From Pedobacter alluvionis (lineage in GTDB: Bacteria > Bacteroidota > Bacteroidia > Sphingobacteriales > Sphingobacteriaceae): a stretch of 50,246 nt of DNA. The DNA lies in NCBI RefSeq assembly GCF_003664035.1, contig NZ_RCCK01000017.1, positions 1 to 50,246 of the forward strand. The letters are read 5' to 3'. Positions within the stretch are counted from its first letter, which is position 1. Each line of letters starts with the position of its first letter. Positions 9,629 through 18,714 of the stretch are shown piece by piece. The notes under the pieces are model-generated. The model was not told the DNA's origin. It saw nothing but the letters and a program-made list of their open reading frames with translations, and did no database searches. The position numbers were made by a program, and so were the translations under genes.

Positions 9629-9655
9629 AGTATATTTAATTAATAAGGTACATAG

Positions 9656-9663
9656 CAAAACTA
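9656..9663 (-). promoter_or_regulatory. -7 box TAGTTTTG
   Basis: Read on the minus strand, TAGTTTTG matches TAnnTTTG and lies 28 bases before the ATG at 9628. No good TTTG -33 element is at the standard spacing. Confidence 0.45.
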
Positions 9664-9673
9664 CAGCATACAT

Positions 9674-10203
9674 TAGGCAAATGAAATACGCTAATTCGGG
9701 TATTTTTTTCTACTGATTTTTGGGGATTTTATTCCTTAAAGAACATAGTGCGCTTTTGCGCAGGTACAAATCAAGGTATAAATCGGTAAGCTTTTTCGTT
9801 GAAATTTGTGACTGGTATTTAGTGATAGATAAAGTTCATGCTTGCCGTTAGTAGGTGCTTTTAAACAAGTATATATTGTTTAAATTATTTTCCTATATCT
9901 TGATCGAAGTCAAGACTTTTTTAGAAGTGAAAATGTTTCGGCACTCATCCTTAAATAATTATGAGAATCCATCCTCCTTTATCACCAACATTAGTGGGGG
10001 TAAAGGCAATCAATAATTATGAAACCTTACTTTCCAGATTTACCATTCCAATTGACGGAAGCTATAAAAAGGAATTTGATGAATTCCTGAAGATATTCTA
10101 TTGAAAACGATTTTTTTAACACTGCTTTTTTTTAAGAAGTACTGAATAGATTTGAAATTGATCAGAAGATAATTACGTTTTTTCTTACTGCTCTGACAAA
10201 CAA
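9674..10203. other. Gene-poor stretch with one 47-residue ORF
   Basis: The only candidate is a plus-strand ORF at 9961-10104 (MRIHPPLSPTLVGVKAIN...). Its composition is protein-like, but it has no recognisable family or clear leader and may be a remnant. Nothing else was seen. Confidence 0.3.
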
Positions 10204-12195
10204 TTAAATGGAAACTTTTAATTCTATGTTAACATTGGTTCCCTGTCCATTATTACCTGAAACGATATCAAATTTTCCATCCAAATAGGCTACCCGTGTC
10301 TTGATATTACTGATCCCCATTCCTTTCTTTTCTTTCAAGCTTTCCATATCAAAGCCTACACCATCATCCTCAATAGTAATCATAAAATTATTCAGGGACA
10401 GGCTACATTGCAACAACACATTTTTTGCTTTTGAATGCTTTGCAACATTATTTAATAGCTCCTGTACGATACGATAGATGGTCATCTGCTGATCAACAGG
10501 CAAACCATCAATTACGTCAAGGCATTGAAAATCAATAACTAAGCTATCTGACATAAATGACTCAGATAAATCTCTTAAAGAAACTTCAAGGCCAAATTTG
10601 AGTAAGGAAACTGGCATCAGATTACCTGCAATTGATCTCAATTCAGTGATTGAATTATCCAGGCGATTCACAATTGATCCCAATTCCTGATCATCGGTCA
10701 TACTTGACTTCGCAGACCATCCCGAGAGGTTTATTTTAACAGCCGCAAGCATCCCGCCAAGTCCGTCGTGCAAATCGCGGCCTAACCTGTTCCGCTCTTC
10801 ATCCTGCCCATTAATCATCGCACGCGTTAGTTTAACCTGATATTGCTGATCAAGGTATTTTAGTTCCTGCTGATAATTCAACTCTTTTAATTTTTTTCTA
10901 TCCTGAAAAAACAAAAAAACACCAACTAACATCAATGCAAGAAACAAACTTACAGACCCTAATAACCAATTCATTAAAAGATTGGTATTTGCTTTATATT
11001 TAGCCTTCTCATTGGCAGCAGTTAGCTCGGATATTCGTTTTTTGTTCTCTACACTTCTAAACTTGGCCTCAAGTGTATTGATGTCTGTATTGATCTTACT
11101 GTTATAGATGCTATCACTTAATTGTCCATGTCGTTCTAACCACCAATAAGCAGTTTTAATATTCCCCAGGCGGAAATTGTTTTTTGCTTGATATTTAAAA
11201 ATTGACTTTCGGTTATTGGCTGCAGTCATGAAATCATTGTCTTTAGCCACACTATCAAGTATAGGTTGAGCCGCTTTATAATCTTTAAGATTAGCTAACG
11301 CACTAAATTTTTGAATCCGGAGACCCTGAAGCAAATAGCCTAGTTTTAGTTCTTTTGCAACTGCAATGCCTTTGTCATAACTTTTCAATGCTGATTTGTA
11401 TTGCTTCACGCCTTCAAAGTAATTTCCTTCCGAGAAATAGTAATTGGGCTGTATTTCAGATTTTGGATGGTTAGCCAGAATAGCCTTTGCCTTATCCAGC
11501 ATGGATTTCGATTGGGGAAACTTAAACGAATAATTATAATTGATAGAAGCAAGAATATAGGCTTTTGCTAATACGGGTGAATTATGAGAAAGATTTTTTG
11601 ACATCTCAATCGCCAGATTGTAATAGGTTTCGGCTTTAGAACGTTCACTGCTATTCGTAAAAATCATGGCCACATTGGTATAGTAAGCTGCAAGTTTTAA
11701 GGAATCACCACTTTTCTTTGCCAACGGGATGATCTGGTTGAGCAACATATCCAAAGCTATTTTAACATGATCATGGTTCTGCTGGATTGCAGCAATATTA
11801 TTTAATGCCTGCGCCCTGAAAAGGTAAGCTTCCTTATTGGAATATCGCAAGAGTAGTTGGTTGCCTTTAAGTGCTGCTTTTTTGCTTTTTAAAGTATCAT
11901 TTTGTAAAAATACTACAGATTCGTAAAAATAGGAGATGGCCTGCAAATAGGGATATTTTTTAACCAATTCCTTACCTTTTTCTAAATACGATTTTGATTT
12001 CTGATCCTCATGTTTATTGTGGTAATAATAGGATAAGAGAAAAAATGTTCTGGCCTTTGTGCTGTCAGATACATTCAGCTTTAAGCTCTTATTCAGGCTG
12101 TCCGCATATGATTCCTGATTTAACGGTAATTGTGCTTTACCCCATGATATGCTCAACTGTAATATTAAAAGAAGAAGTATATATTTTTTTACCAT
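10204..12195 (-). CDS. TPR-containing sensor histidine kinase (HisKA_3 type)
   Basis: A 663-residue membrane kinase. Order: signal peptide (1-21), a periplasmic array of TPR-like helical repeats (about 40-380), a coiled region, one membrane segment (about 410-432), a HisKA_3 dimerisation box with phosphoacceptor His476 in RDLHDGLGG, and a HATPase_c domain with the N box ELLNNVAKHS and the G box DDGVGFD/GMGISN. These kinases normally phosphorylate a NarL/LuxR-type response regulator. None is adjacent, so this is an orphan or its partner lies elsewhere. It is divergent from the lipoprotein cluster starting at 12499, which could be its target; that link is only positional. Confidence 0.9.
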   Translation of the reverse strand: MVKKYILLLLILQLSISWGKAQLPLNQESYADSLNKSLKLNVSDSTKARTFFLLSYYYHNKHEDQKSKSYLEKGKELVKKYPYLQAISYFYESVVFLQNDTLKSKKAALKGNQLLLRYSNKEAYLFRAQALNNIAAIQQNHDHVKIALDMLLNQIIPLAKKSGDSLKLAAYYTNVAMIFTNSSERSKAETYYNLAIEMSKNLSHNSPVLAKAYILASINYNYSFKFPQSKSMLDKAKAILANHPKSEIQPNYYFSEGNYFEGVKQYKSALKSYDKGIAVAKELKLGYLLQGLRIQKFSALANLKDYKAAQPILDSVAKDNDFMTAANNRKSIFKYQAKNNFRLGNIKTAYWWLERHGQLSDSIYNSKINTDINTLEAKFRSVENKKRISELTAANEKAKYKANTNLLMNWLLGSVSLFLALMLVGVFLFFQDRKKLKELNYQQELKYLDQQYQVKLTRAMINGQDEERNRLGRDLHDGLGGMLAAVKINLSGWSAKSSMTDDQELGSIVNRLDNSITELRSIAGNLMPVSLLKFGLEVSLRDLSESFMSDSLVIDFQCLDVIDGLPVDQQMTIYRIVQELLNNVAKHSKAKNVLLQCSLSLNNFMITIEDDGVGFDMESLKEKKGMGISNIKTRVAYLDGKFDIVSGNNGQGTNVNIELKVSI

Positions 12196-12498
12196 TTATG
12201 TCAGGTTATGTAAATAGATCTGCTGAAAATGTTGCTGCGATTATAAATCTCAAATAAAGAAAAGACTACACCGCAATTATAGCGATTAGTGTGGCTTAAA
12301 AACGTTCAACAAGAATAAATACCTAAAAACCAGTAGAAAAAAATTCCATGTAAACAGGTATTGTATGAACCGTGCTACCGAAATAATTTTGTGCACATAC
12401 TACTGAAAGTGACAGTCAGGATCAGAATACAATTTAAATTTATATAGAATATCTTTTAAATAGAGCGCTATCTCACTATTAGTCATGAACCAAACGTT
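12196..12498. other. Divergent intergenic region
   Basis: Shared upstream region of the sensor kinase (minus) and the lipoprotein cluster (plus), AT-rich. I see no clean TAnnTTTG promoter and no hairpin of note. Confidence 0.4.
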
Positions 12499-13440
12499 AT
12501 GAAAAAACTATTTGTGTTGATATTTTATTTGTTGGTCATAAGTTCCTGCACAGCTCCTGGTGCTGATAAAAAAACAGTATTAGAGAAAAATGAAGATCAG
12601 GATACTGTAAAGGATATTCGGCAAAAGTTTACAGAAGGTAAAATCGAAATTGAAATTACTACCCCTGGAACATCACTGGGGAAAATTTTCCGAAGTGTAT
12701 ATCCTAAAAAAGGAAATGTCCGTAAACAGCTCGAAAACGCTATCAAATTATCCAGCCCTAAAACAAAGCTGGAATTTGAGGCCATCAGTAATAAAAATCC
12801 TATGATATTACTCAACTTTATGCTGTTACCCTGGAAATCTTCCATTTTACTAAAGCCAGATAAAGCAACAGTGAAATTTGATGCCTTAACCTATCATGGC
12901 GAAAATACGGTGGACTATAAGTCTGCTCACGGCATCTTTTTTATCAGATCGCAGGATAAGAAGAACCAGAAAATCACCTTCACTTATCATAAAAATGAAC
13001 TCGGTAAAGCGGGTATTCAATCTACGATACACAGTGAAGACTATACAATACAAAAAACACCTATTATTGAGAACATCGCAGGTTTCAACTGCAAAAAAAG
13101 CATTTATACCTTGAAGAATCCAGGTAATGCAATCAACCATCGATTGGTATCCAATTCCCTTACAGTAGCTAAGATAGAGGTTTGGTCTTCAGATCAAATG
13201 CCATCAACAGTTAACTTCTTAAACCCCTTATATATCAACGAAAAAAACGGGATATTAAAACTGAAAGTTTTTTATAATACAGACGAGCATATGGCTATCT
13301 TATACAGCTTTAAAAAGGTTGTAGCCACAAAAATAAGTCCTGAAGAAATGAAAATTCAGCAATCCTCGCCTGTATATAGTTATTCGAAAGACGCAGTACA
13401 TATTGCCAGTCAAGTGATGGGTATCCTGTTTAAAATCTAA
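12499..13440 (+). CDS. Hypothetical lipoprotein
   Basis: A 313-residue lipoprotein with a signal peptide and lipobox VISSC (Cys17), so probably anchored to the outer membrane or facing the periplasm. The body is beta-rich and includes the segment IAGFNCKKSIY, like Bacteroidota proteins of the GLPGLI/DUF4412 kind that contain a conserved FxCKKA-type motif; this assignment is tentative. It is the first of three lipoprotein genes on the plus strand, ending 25 bases before the next start, which points to an operon. Confidence 0.75.
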   Translation: MKKLFVLIFYLLVISSCTAPGADKKTVLEKNEDQDTVKDIRQKFTEGKIEIEITTPGTSLGKIFRSVYPKKGNVRKQLENAIKLSSPKTKLEFEAISNKNPMILLNFMLLPWKSSILLKPDKATVKFDALTYHGENTVDYKSAHGIFFIRSQDKKNQKITFTYHKNELGKAGIQSTIHSEDYTIQKTPIIENIAGFNCKKSIYTLKNPGNAINHRLVSNSLTVAKIEVWSSDQMPSTVNFLNPLYINEKNGILKLKVFYNTDEHMAILYSFKKVVATKISPEEMKIQQSSPVYSYSKDAVHIASQVMGILFKI

Positions 13441-13465
13441 TACGTTGAATTTACAATACATCCTT

Positions 13466-14482
13466 ATGAAAAAATTAATTTATTTCCTTTCATTTGCATT
13501 ACTGGTGGTTTCCTGTTCAAATCCAGGCAGCAAACAAAATAAAGTAGCTGATACAGTTCAAAACACAGCTGCAGATTCAAGCAAAGCACAACCTGTCGAA
13601 AAGCGAGGGTTTGATATTCGCAACATTCCTATCTCTAAAAAAGACCTTGGGGTATTCCCTTATTTTTCAGCACCTAAAAAAACTGTTTACATTAATGGCG
13701 GAGGAAAGAAAAAAGACTTTGATCAAACGTATGTCCCAATCAATGGCATATTAACTCCTGTAGAGGGGCCTTCTTTCAGCGCATATATACAAGCTGCCGA
13801 TGGCGAAGAGTGGCAACAATTCTATGTCGATAAAAGCTATGAAGATATGATCGTAAATTTAGGAGGGGTAAAAATTGCTGAGGAAGTAGTAGCTAAAAAG
13901 GAAGTTGACCGTGTAGGAGATGATAAACTGAAAAGCGGTGATGAAGGCTCTTTTGACTATTGGAGTAATATCCCTATTAAAACTTATTTAATCAAACGTT
14001 CAGATAGTGATATAGTTTATATACAGCTGCAAACCACCAGCACGAGTGGCGCAATACAAATTGCGGAGAAAGGAAGTTTTCATCAGACGATCTCGCTAAT
14101 CAAAGCTGATGAAATTAAACAACAATTAGATCTTCAGGGGAAAGCCGTTCTATATATCAACTTTGACACCGACAAATCGTCTATAAAGCCCGAAGGAGAA
14201 GCCGCAGTGGAAGAAATCAATAAAGTGCTCAGTGCCGATATGAGCTTGAAAATTGCTATCAATGGGCATACTGACAATACGGGGAATGAAGAAAGAAATC
14301 TAATCCTTTCAAAAGAAAGAGCTGCTGCAGTTCGTTCTGCATTAATTAAAAAAGGAATTGCTGCTGAACGGCTCATATCAAATGGCTATGGCTCCAAAAA
14401 ACCATTGGTCGCCAACACAACAGAAGAAAATAAAGCTAAAAACCGGAGAGTGGAATTAATAAAAATAAAAGATATGGCTTAA
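13466..14482 (+). CDS. OmpA-family lipoprotein
   Basis: A 338-residue lipoprotein (lipobox LVVSC) whose C-terminal 115 residues are an OmpA-like peptidoglycan-binding domain. It contains NFDTDKSSIKPEG, the key binding motif NGHTDNTG, and KERAAAVRSALI ... NRRVEL. The N-terminal 200 residues are an unassigned beta-rich domain. It should tether the outer membrane to the wall. The frame opens with a TTG at 13445; the ATG at 13466 is chosen because it begins the signal peptide. The ten bases before it (AATACATCCT) recur before the next gene. Confidence 0.87.
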   Translation: MKKLIYFLSFALLVVSCSNPGSKQNKVADTVQNTAADSSKAQPVEKRGFDIRNIPISKKDLGVFPYFSAPKKTVYINGGGKKKDFDQTYVPINGILTPVEGPSFSAYIQAADGEEWQQFYVDKSYEDMIVNLGGVKIAEEVVAKKEVDRVGDDKLKSGDEGSFDYWSNIPIKTYLIKRSDSDIVYIQLQTTSTSGAIQIAEKGSFHQTISLIKADEIKQQLDLQGKAVLYINFDTDKSSIKPEGEAAVEEINKVLSADMSLKIAINGHTDNTGNEERNLILSKERAAAVRSALIKKGIAAERLISNGYGSKKPLVANTTEENKAKNRRVELIKIKDMA

Positions 14483-14584
14483 TTTCAGTCTCCTGTTAAA
14501 ACACAATAAATTTTATAAGGTAATTAACTTGTTTTGCCAAGGCAATCAAATTTAAGTGAACATTTAAACATTAAAATACATCCT

Positions 14585-15127
14585 ATGAGAAAGCTAACAT
14601 CACGAGCACGTTTTTTTTGCCATACAATATTTGTCTTGGCAATAACCGTATTATCTGCCTGCAGTAAAAATGGAGGAGAGGACAGCATTGATAGCGAGAA
14701 ATTTCTGACATGCAAGATCAATGGGCAGTATTATGAATTCAATTACATGGTGAATGCCAATGATAAGCCCTCTTCCGATGTCGTACATTTTGTAGTGATC
14801 GGCGGATATGAAAAGCAGGATATGATTAAAGGTTTTGGCATCGATCTTCAACTAGCTGATGGAGCAAAAGAAACCACCTATACTGCTACCGGAAATACGG
14901 CCCTAGCGCTTCATGGAAAATACTATATTCAGAATATGAAAGACGGAAAAATTGTAGGTACTACCGGCTATAACGGAGGAACAAGTGAAGGCACATTTTT
15001 TACATTAACTATTACCAGTTTAACTAAATGGGGTGTAAAGGGGACTTTTTCTGGTAAGCTTAAACTGGTTGGTGGTGACGGTTATGCGGATGTTACTGAA
15101 GGAAAGTTTTCTGCACCATATAATTAA
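14585..15127 (+). CDS. Hypothetical lipoprotein
   Basis: A 180-residue lipoprotein with an unusually long N-terminal segment before the lipobox LSAC. The rest is beta-rich and glycine-rich with no family that I recognise. It lies 100 bases after the OmpA-family gene, with the shared leader AATACATCCT immediately before the ATG, so it probably belongs to the same transcription unit. The open frame extends back to 14534, but the ATG at 14585 fits the signal peptide and leader better. Confidence 0.7.
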   Translation: MRKLTSRARFFCHTIFVLAITVLSACSKNGGEDSIDSEKFLTCKINGQYYEFNYMVNANDKPSSDVVHFVVIGGYEKQDMIKGFGIDLQLADGAKETTYTATGNTALALHGKYYIQNMKDGKIVGTTGYNGGTSEGTFFTLTITSLTKWGVKGTFSGKLKLVGGDGYADVTEGKFSAPYN

Positions 15128-15302
15128 AGCTAAAACCGATGTAAGAAGTTTAGGCTAGCAATTATTTCTACTGCTTATTAAGCAACTTAAAAATAAATTT
15201 GGTATATATAGACAAACGTAACCCAGCGAGTCAGACCACAATTCAGCCTTTTGTGATTTTTTCTTATTTTTATGAAAGATAAGTTTTACCAAACCAAAAA
15301 TC

Positions 15303-15494
15303 ATGAAAAAATTTGTTACCATTCCCATCAAGGGAGAGAAAAGCCCGATAACTATTTTTATTGGAGCTATGGATTATTTAGAAGAAACAGAACATAATAC
15401 GTGTATAATACACTTAAGCTCTGGTAAGTCTTTTGAATACATAAAGACTATAGATGATCTTCGAAATATAATTTCCAATCTTGGGAAGCATTGA
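15303..15494 (+). CDS. Small hypothetical protein (63 aa)
   Basis: A 63-residue protein that begins with alternating hydrophobic strands (KFVTIPIKG, TIFIGAMDYL) and ends with a short helix. No family recognised; the fold reads like a small beta-barrel followed by a helix. Its 3-prime end overlaps the end of the opposite gene at 15448-15636 by 47 bases, a convergent overlap. Confidence 0.5.
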   Translation: MKKFVTIPIKGEKSPITIFIGAMDYLEETEHNTCIIHLSSGKSFEYIKTIDDLRNIISNLGKH

Positions 15495-15636
15495 TCATGG
15501 ATTTGTCCGGAATAATGTCTTTACAAGAATTCAAGACTTTAATAGCCGAACATACGGGTAGTCCGTCTAATAGTTCAAGTATCTGCTGTGATAACTTAAC
15601 CAAGTCATCAGAGCTTTTTAGTTTTCTAATTTCCAT
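15448..15636 (-). CDS. Small hypothetical protein (62 aa)
   Basis: A 62-residue helical protein (KLSQQILELLDGLPVCSAIKV...). I recall similar short proteins in Bacteroidota accessory regions, but I cannot name a family. It is convergent with the gene at 15303-15494 and overlaps its end. The composition is clearly protein-like, which favours a real gene over a shadow. Confidence 0.45.
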   Translation of the reverse strand: MEIRKLKSSDDLVKLSQQILELLDGLPVCSAIKVLNSCKDIIPDKSMINASQDWKLYFEDHL

Positions 15637-15745
15637 ATTTATTGATTTTTAGTGTATATCTCGTATATATAATTTACTATATTCGCATTTAAGTTTTACT
15701 AAAGGATTACCAGAATAATAATACTGTACTTAAAATTTATTGCTG

Positions 15746-15894
15746 CTCAAATTACGACAAATGGCACCACGCAATATAAATGATAAAGTACGCTGTAATA
15801 GGCGTAGCTATATCTTTATGCGTGGAGGGTGTCGTAACCCAGAGTAGCTAAAGTTTAAGGTTACGCCTTACTTTTTTACTCAAATTACGACAAA
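15746..15894 (+). promoter_or_regulatory. Folded leader with direct repeats before a lipoprotein gene
   Basis: The 16-base word CTCAAATTACGACAAA occurs at 15746-15761 and again at 15879-15894, where it touches the ATG at 15895. A long nested hairpin starts in the first copy: TTACGACA (15752-15759) with TGTCGTAA (15830-15837), CCACGCA (15767-15773) with TGCGTGG (15819-15825), ATAAAG (15783-15788) with CTTTAT (15814-15819), TACGC (15789-15793) with GCGTA (15802-15806). Competing stems exist downstream: CGTAACC (15833-15839) with GGTTACG (15859-15865), and AGGCGTA (15800-15806) with TACGCCT (15862-15868). It may be a mobile palindromic element or an RNA switch. Confidence 0.5.
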
Positions 15895-16365
15895 ATGAGA
15901 AAACATCTATTAACTGGATTGATAGCTTTATGCGCTGTCTCCTTAAGCTCCTGCAAGAAAAAAGAAGAGACAAAATCTAATGAATGTCAGCAAAGATCTA
16001 TGATTATCGGTAAATGGACATTTGTTTCTAAGAAAGTAACTGATTACAAAACAGGCGCACCTTCTACTCCATCTTCAAATAACACAGTAAATTTCGATGC
16101 AGCATCATATATAGAATTCAAGTCGGACAATACATACAGATGGTATGAGGTGTATCAAGGTAAAGTATATGAAGACAGGAATAACGTTACAGACTGTTGG
16201 TCGGATGGAACTTTTTTAATATACCTTGATAAATCAAAAGGACAAACAATCCCCGAAAGTATAAAAGAGCTGACAAATAACAAACTTGTATTTACATACA
16301 ACATACTTCGATGCGGTTCATGTGGTGATTATTCTCAAACAGTAGTTATAGAGCTAAAAAAATAA
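15895..16365 (+). CDS. Lipocalin-like lipoprotein
   Basis: A 156-residue lipoprotein (lipobox LSSC, then KKKEE) with the pattern of small Bacteroidota lipocalin-like domains: IIGKWTFVSKKV near the start of the barrel, a YIEFKSDNTYRW strand, and a late NNKLVFTY strand. Four cysteines in the mature part, including CGSC near the end, may form disulfides. It is four bases from the next gene, so the two are co-transcribed. The start lies directly after the second copy of a 16-base repeat. Confidence 0.7.
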   Translation: MRKHLLTGLIALCAVSLSSCKKKEETKSNECQQRSMIIGKWTFVSKKVTDYKTGAPSTPSSNNTVNFDAASYIEFKSDNTYRWYEVYQGKVYEDRNNVTDCWSDGTFLIYLDKSKGQTIPESIKELTNNKLVFTYNILRCGSCGDYSQTVVIELKK

Positions 16366-16369
16366 CTTT

Positions 16370-16927
16370 ATGAAAAATGCCTCTCAAAATCCACAATTGG
16401 ATTTACTTGAATTACTTTATGAAAACAATTCTATTGTAAAAGGATATAATATTTCTAGCTTCATGAATGATTTATACCCTAGGCCGGGTCACACTAACAA
16501 CCAAAGAATGGAAAGAGATCCTGAAAATGTAATGGCTGCCAAAAATTTTCTTATAGAATTGAGAAATGCAAAGTACATAGCTTATGAGGACGATTATTTA
16601 AACAATCAATTGGCCGAAACTATTATATCAGATAAAGGGGAAGTGGAAATACTAGACAAATGGTTTGACAACTCAGAAGTGAAAGTTAAATTAACTTTTG
16701 AAGGATTTAATTTTTTGACAAAAATAAAGATATCAAAATCTAATTTATCTTATAACGAGGCATCTAGGAACAATTTTACTATTCAAAATATTTTAACATC
16801 AGGAACTATAGCAGTAGCTTTATTAAGTTTGTGTTTTTCTATAATATCTTGGCGAATTAATGTTAAAAATGACAGCCGTTTTGATTCAATCCAAAAGGAA
16901 ATGAGAATATTAGAAATGCGAAAATAA
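16370..16927 (+). CDS. Hypothetical protein with C-terminal membrane anchor
   Basis: A 185-residue protein. The first 120 residues are helical and charged, with a winged-helix-like pattern (LELLYENNSIVKGYNISSF, then a two-strand wing IISDKGEVEI / VKVKLTFEG). A single membrane segment lies at about 145-167, followed by a short charged tail. No named family recognised. It follows the lipocalin-like gene by four bases. Confidence 0.55.
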   Translation: MKNASQNPQLDLLELLYENNSIVKGYNISSFMNDLYPRPGHTNNQRMERDPENVMAAKNFLIELRNAKYIAYEDDYLNNQLAETIISDKGEVEILDKWFDNSEVKVKLTFEGFNFLTKIKISKSNLSYNEASRNNFTIQNILTSGTIAVALLSLCFSIISWRINVKNDSRFDSIQKEMRILEMRK

Positions 16928-17053
16928 TAACCAACAGTATAATTGCTATACAAAAAAAATGCGTTAACATAGCCACAGGATCAGTTCCGTAAACATCGGC
17001 CATTTTTTTTAAGTAACGAACAAACCACATAACAATAAATTTTTAAAATTAAA

Positions 17054-17072
17054 AAGCCGCAATATGCGGCTT
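17054..17072. terminator. Bidirectional hairpin terminator
   Basis: AAGCCGC (17054-17060) and GCGGCTT (17066-17072), flanked by A and T runs. It can end plus-strand transcription from 16370-16927. A second palindrome, CCCCTAAG (17101-17108) with CTTAGGGG (17124-17131), follows at the edge of the IS. Confidence 0.55.
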
Positions 17073-17149
17073 AAATTAGTTTAAAGAATAGCAATTACTA
17101 CCCCTAAGTGATATTTATATCCTCTTAGGGGTTGGTAACTACCGTGACC

Positions 17150-17293
17150 TTAAATGTCTTTATTCGGTTTAAAAAGCGATTTAATTGCATCATCTAATGC
17201 TTTGTTACCGCTGGAAATTTTTTTTGTTTTTTTATTCTTTTTCTTTCTGAGAGTAGCTGTTTTTTTTGAAACAGGTTTCACTAATGTTTTCAT
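17150..17293 (-). CDS. Tiny lysine-rich ORF overlapping the transposase end
   Basis: A 47-residue, strongly basic peptide: MKTLVKPVSKKTATLRKKKN, more lysines, then an acidic/hydrophobic C-terminus (ALDDAIKSLFKP). Its ATG overlaps the TGA stop of the transposase as ATGA (17290-17293), the usual arrangement for translational coupling. It reaches almost to the presumed IS end. It may be an accessory DNA-binding protein of the element. It is too short for most gene finders and no family is recognised. Confidence 0.5.
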   Translation of the reverse strand: MKTLVKPVSKKTATLRKKKNKKTKKISSGNKALDDAIKSLFKPNKDI

Positions 17294-18258
17294 GCTACAA
17301 GATCTTTATATTTAATTCGGCAGGACATTTGGACAATAACCTGGTTTATTTGTCCCTGTGCCCCTAAATTACGATTGTTGTAGCGAAAAACAAACTCATT
17401 GAAGTATTTATTTAGGTGTTTACGTGTCGTTTTATGGTAAATACCAATGATAGATCGCTTTGCCAATCCCCAAAAACCTTCAATAGCATTGCTTGTATGC
17501 CCCAATTCGTTTACGTATTGGCCTCTTGAATGATCAACTACCTGATGATTATAAATTGCATTCAGACCAGAATAGGCGTGCCATTCATCCGAGGTAAAAT
17601 TACTGCCTGGTTTAACGTTCGCTTTAACTAATGGCTGTATGCTTGATGCTTTGGTATCATTTACCACAAAGCACATTACCCTCGAATGCTTAGATATTAC
17701 GCGTTTATCATCAATCATTTCGTATTCGTTTGTTTGCATTAATCCCAATACCGGTGTTTTATCCTTAAAGCTTCGGCCTTGGCTCTGCTTTACCTTCTTG
17801 TCTGCGTGTCGGTTTTTATTCTTACCGCCCACAAAGGTTTCATCTGCGATTACATCCCCTTCCAGTTCTTGCGCGGGAGTATTGCCTAGTCCTAACCGAA
17901 TACGCTGCAGCATAAACCATGCTGTTTTTTGGCAAACATCAATATCCTTTGATAATTGGATAGAGCTGATACCTTTTTTATGCAGGACCAGATAAATAGC
18001 CATGATCCATTTGATAGTTGGTAATTTGCTTGCTTCCATAAATGTACCTGTCTTAGCGGTGTATATTTTCCGGCATTCGGCACACTTGTAACGTATACCA
18101 TCTTTAAATACGTACGCTTTCTCACTATTACATCCAGTATGCGGACATTTCATCAATCCTTCCCAACGCTGTGATGCTAGATACTGGTGGCAAGCGTGTT
18201 CATCTGGAAATACTTTCAATAGGTCTAAAATCGACTTAAATTTTACATCCTGTGGCAT
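17290..18258 (-). CDS. IS1595-family (ISXO2-like) transposase
   Basis: A 322-residue DDE transposase. N-terminal zinc ribbon with CPHTGC and CAEC cysteine pairs (residues 38-81), a helical target-recognition region, and the ISXO2-like catalytic domain. Candidate acidic residues: ADETFVGG near 144, SDEWHAY near 225, and NAIEGFWG near 262. The C-terminal motif YHKTTRKHLNKYFNEF is typical of the family. Full length and uninterrupted, so possibly active. The ORF at 17150-17293 overlaps its stop codon. Confidence 0.92.
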   Translation of the reverse strand: MPQDVKFKSILDLLKVFPDEHACHQYLASQRWEGLMKCPHTGCNSEKAYVFKDGIRYKCAECRKIYTAKTGTFMEASKLPTIKWIMAIYLVLHKKGISSIQLSKDIDVCQKTAWFMLQRIRLGLGNTPAQELEGDVIADETFVGGKNKNRHADKKVKQSQGRSFKDKTPVLGLMQTNEYEMIDDKRVISKHSRVMCFVVNDTKASSIQPLVKANVKPGSNFTSDEWHAYSGLNAIYNHQVVDHSRGQYVNELGHTSNAIEGFWGLAKRSIIGIYHKTTRKHLNKYFNEFVFRYNNRNLGAQGQINQVIVQMSCRIKYKDLVA

Positions 18259-18714
18259 CTGTCTTAAATTTTTGGCTATAGCTAAATATACTGATTAATC
18301 TTGATTGTCTTCTGCATTTACAAGGGCTTAGAACCTTTCAAATAGAGCTGCATTACAATCTGACTTCGCACCACGTGATAACTCACTAACATGGCTTTCT
18401 CGCATTACATGGATGTTGGTTTGTTCATCCGCTGCGGGGTCGGCTAAACCCCTATATGAAATGATCGTTACTCATTTCTACGCCTTTGATTTTGATTCGG
18501 GTTGAAGTTGGTCTATTTCCCTATCCGTTTGGTGGCACACCTCATGTTACGTACTACATGAACACGTTTATTTTTTTGTAATTTTATTATGGGTTATGTT
18601 TGTCTATAATTACCATAAATTTATTCCTAGAAGCAACGTTGAATAAATTAGATTGTCTTTTTAACATATAATTTCCGAAAATGGCTTTTATAACCCTATC
18701 TCAATAAATGGCTT
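18259..18714. other. Non-coding stretch upstream of the transposase
   Basis: Contains the presumed right end of the IS (near 18452) and the leader of the metalloprotease gene. I see no gene; a minus-strand open run near 18360-18480 has no start codon and is probably chance. Confidence 0.4.

Larger units (their letters stand above)
17128..18452 (-). mobile_element. IS1595-family insertion sequence, ends tentative
   Basis: Contains the transposase at 17290-18258 and a small overlapping ORF. Candidate inverted ends are GGGGTT at 17128-17133 and AACCCC at 18447-18452, only weakly similar further inwards. I found no matching 8-base target duplication next to them, so the boundaries remain uncertain. 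Confidence 0.45.

Noticed and set aside
15746..15894. Two 16-base repeats as the start of a CRISPR-like array.
   Set aside because: Only two copies, one inside a hairpin and one touching a start codon, with no regular spacing and no cas genes.
17101..17131. CCCCTAAG/CTTAGGGG as an IS terminal inverted repeat.
   Set aside because: The two arms are only 15 bases apart and form a local hairpin; they do not bracket the transposase. Only its right arm may coincide with the IS end.
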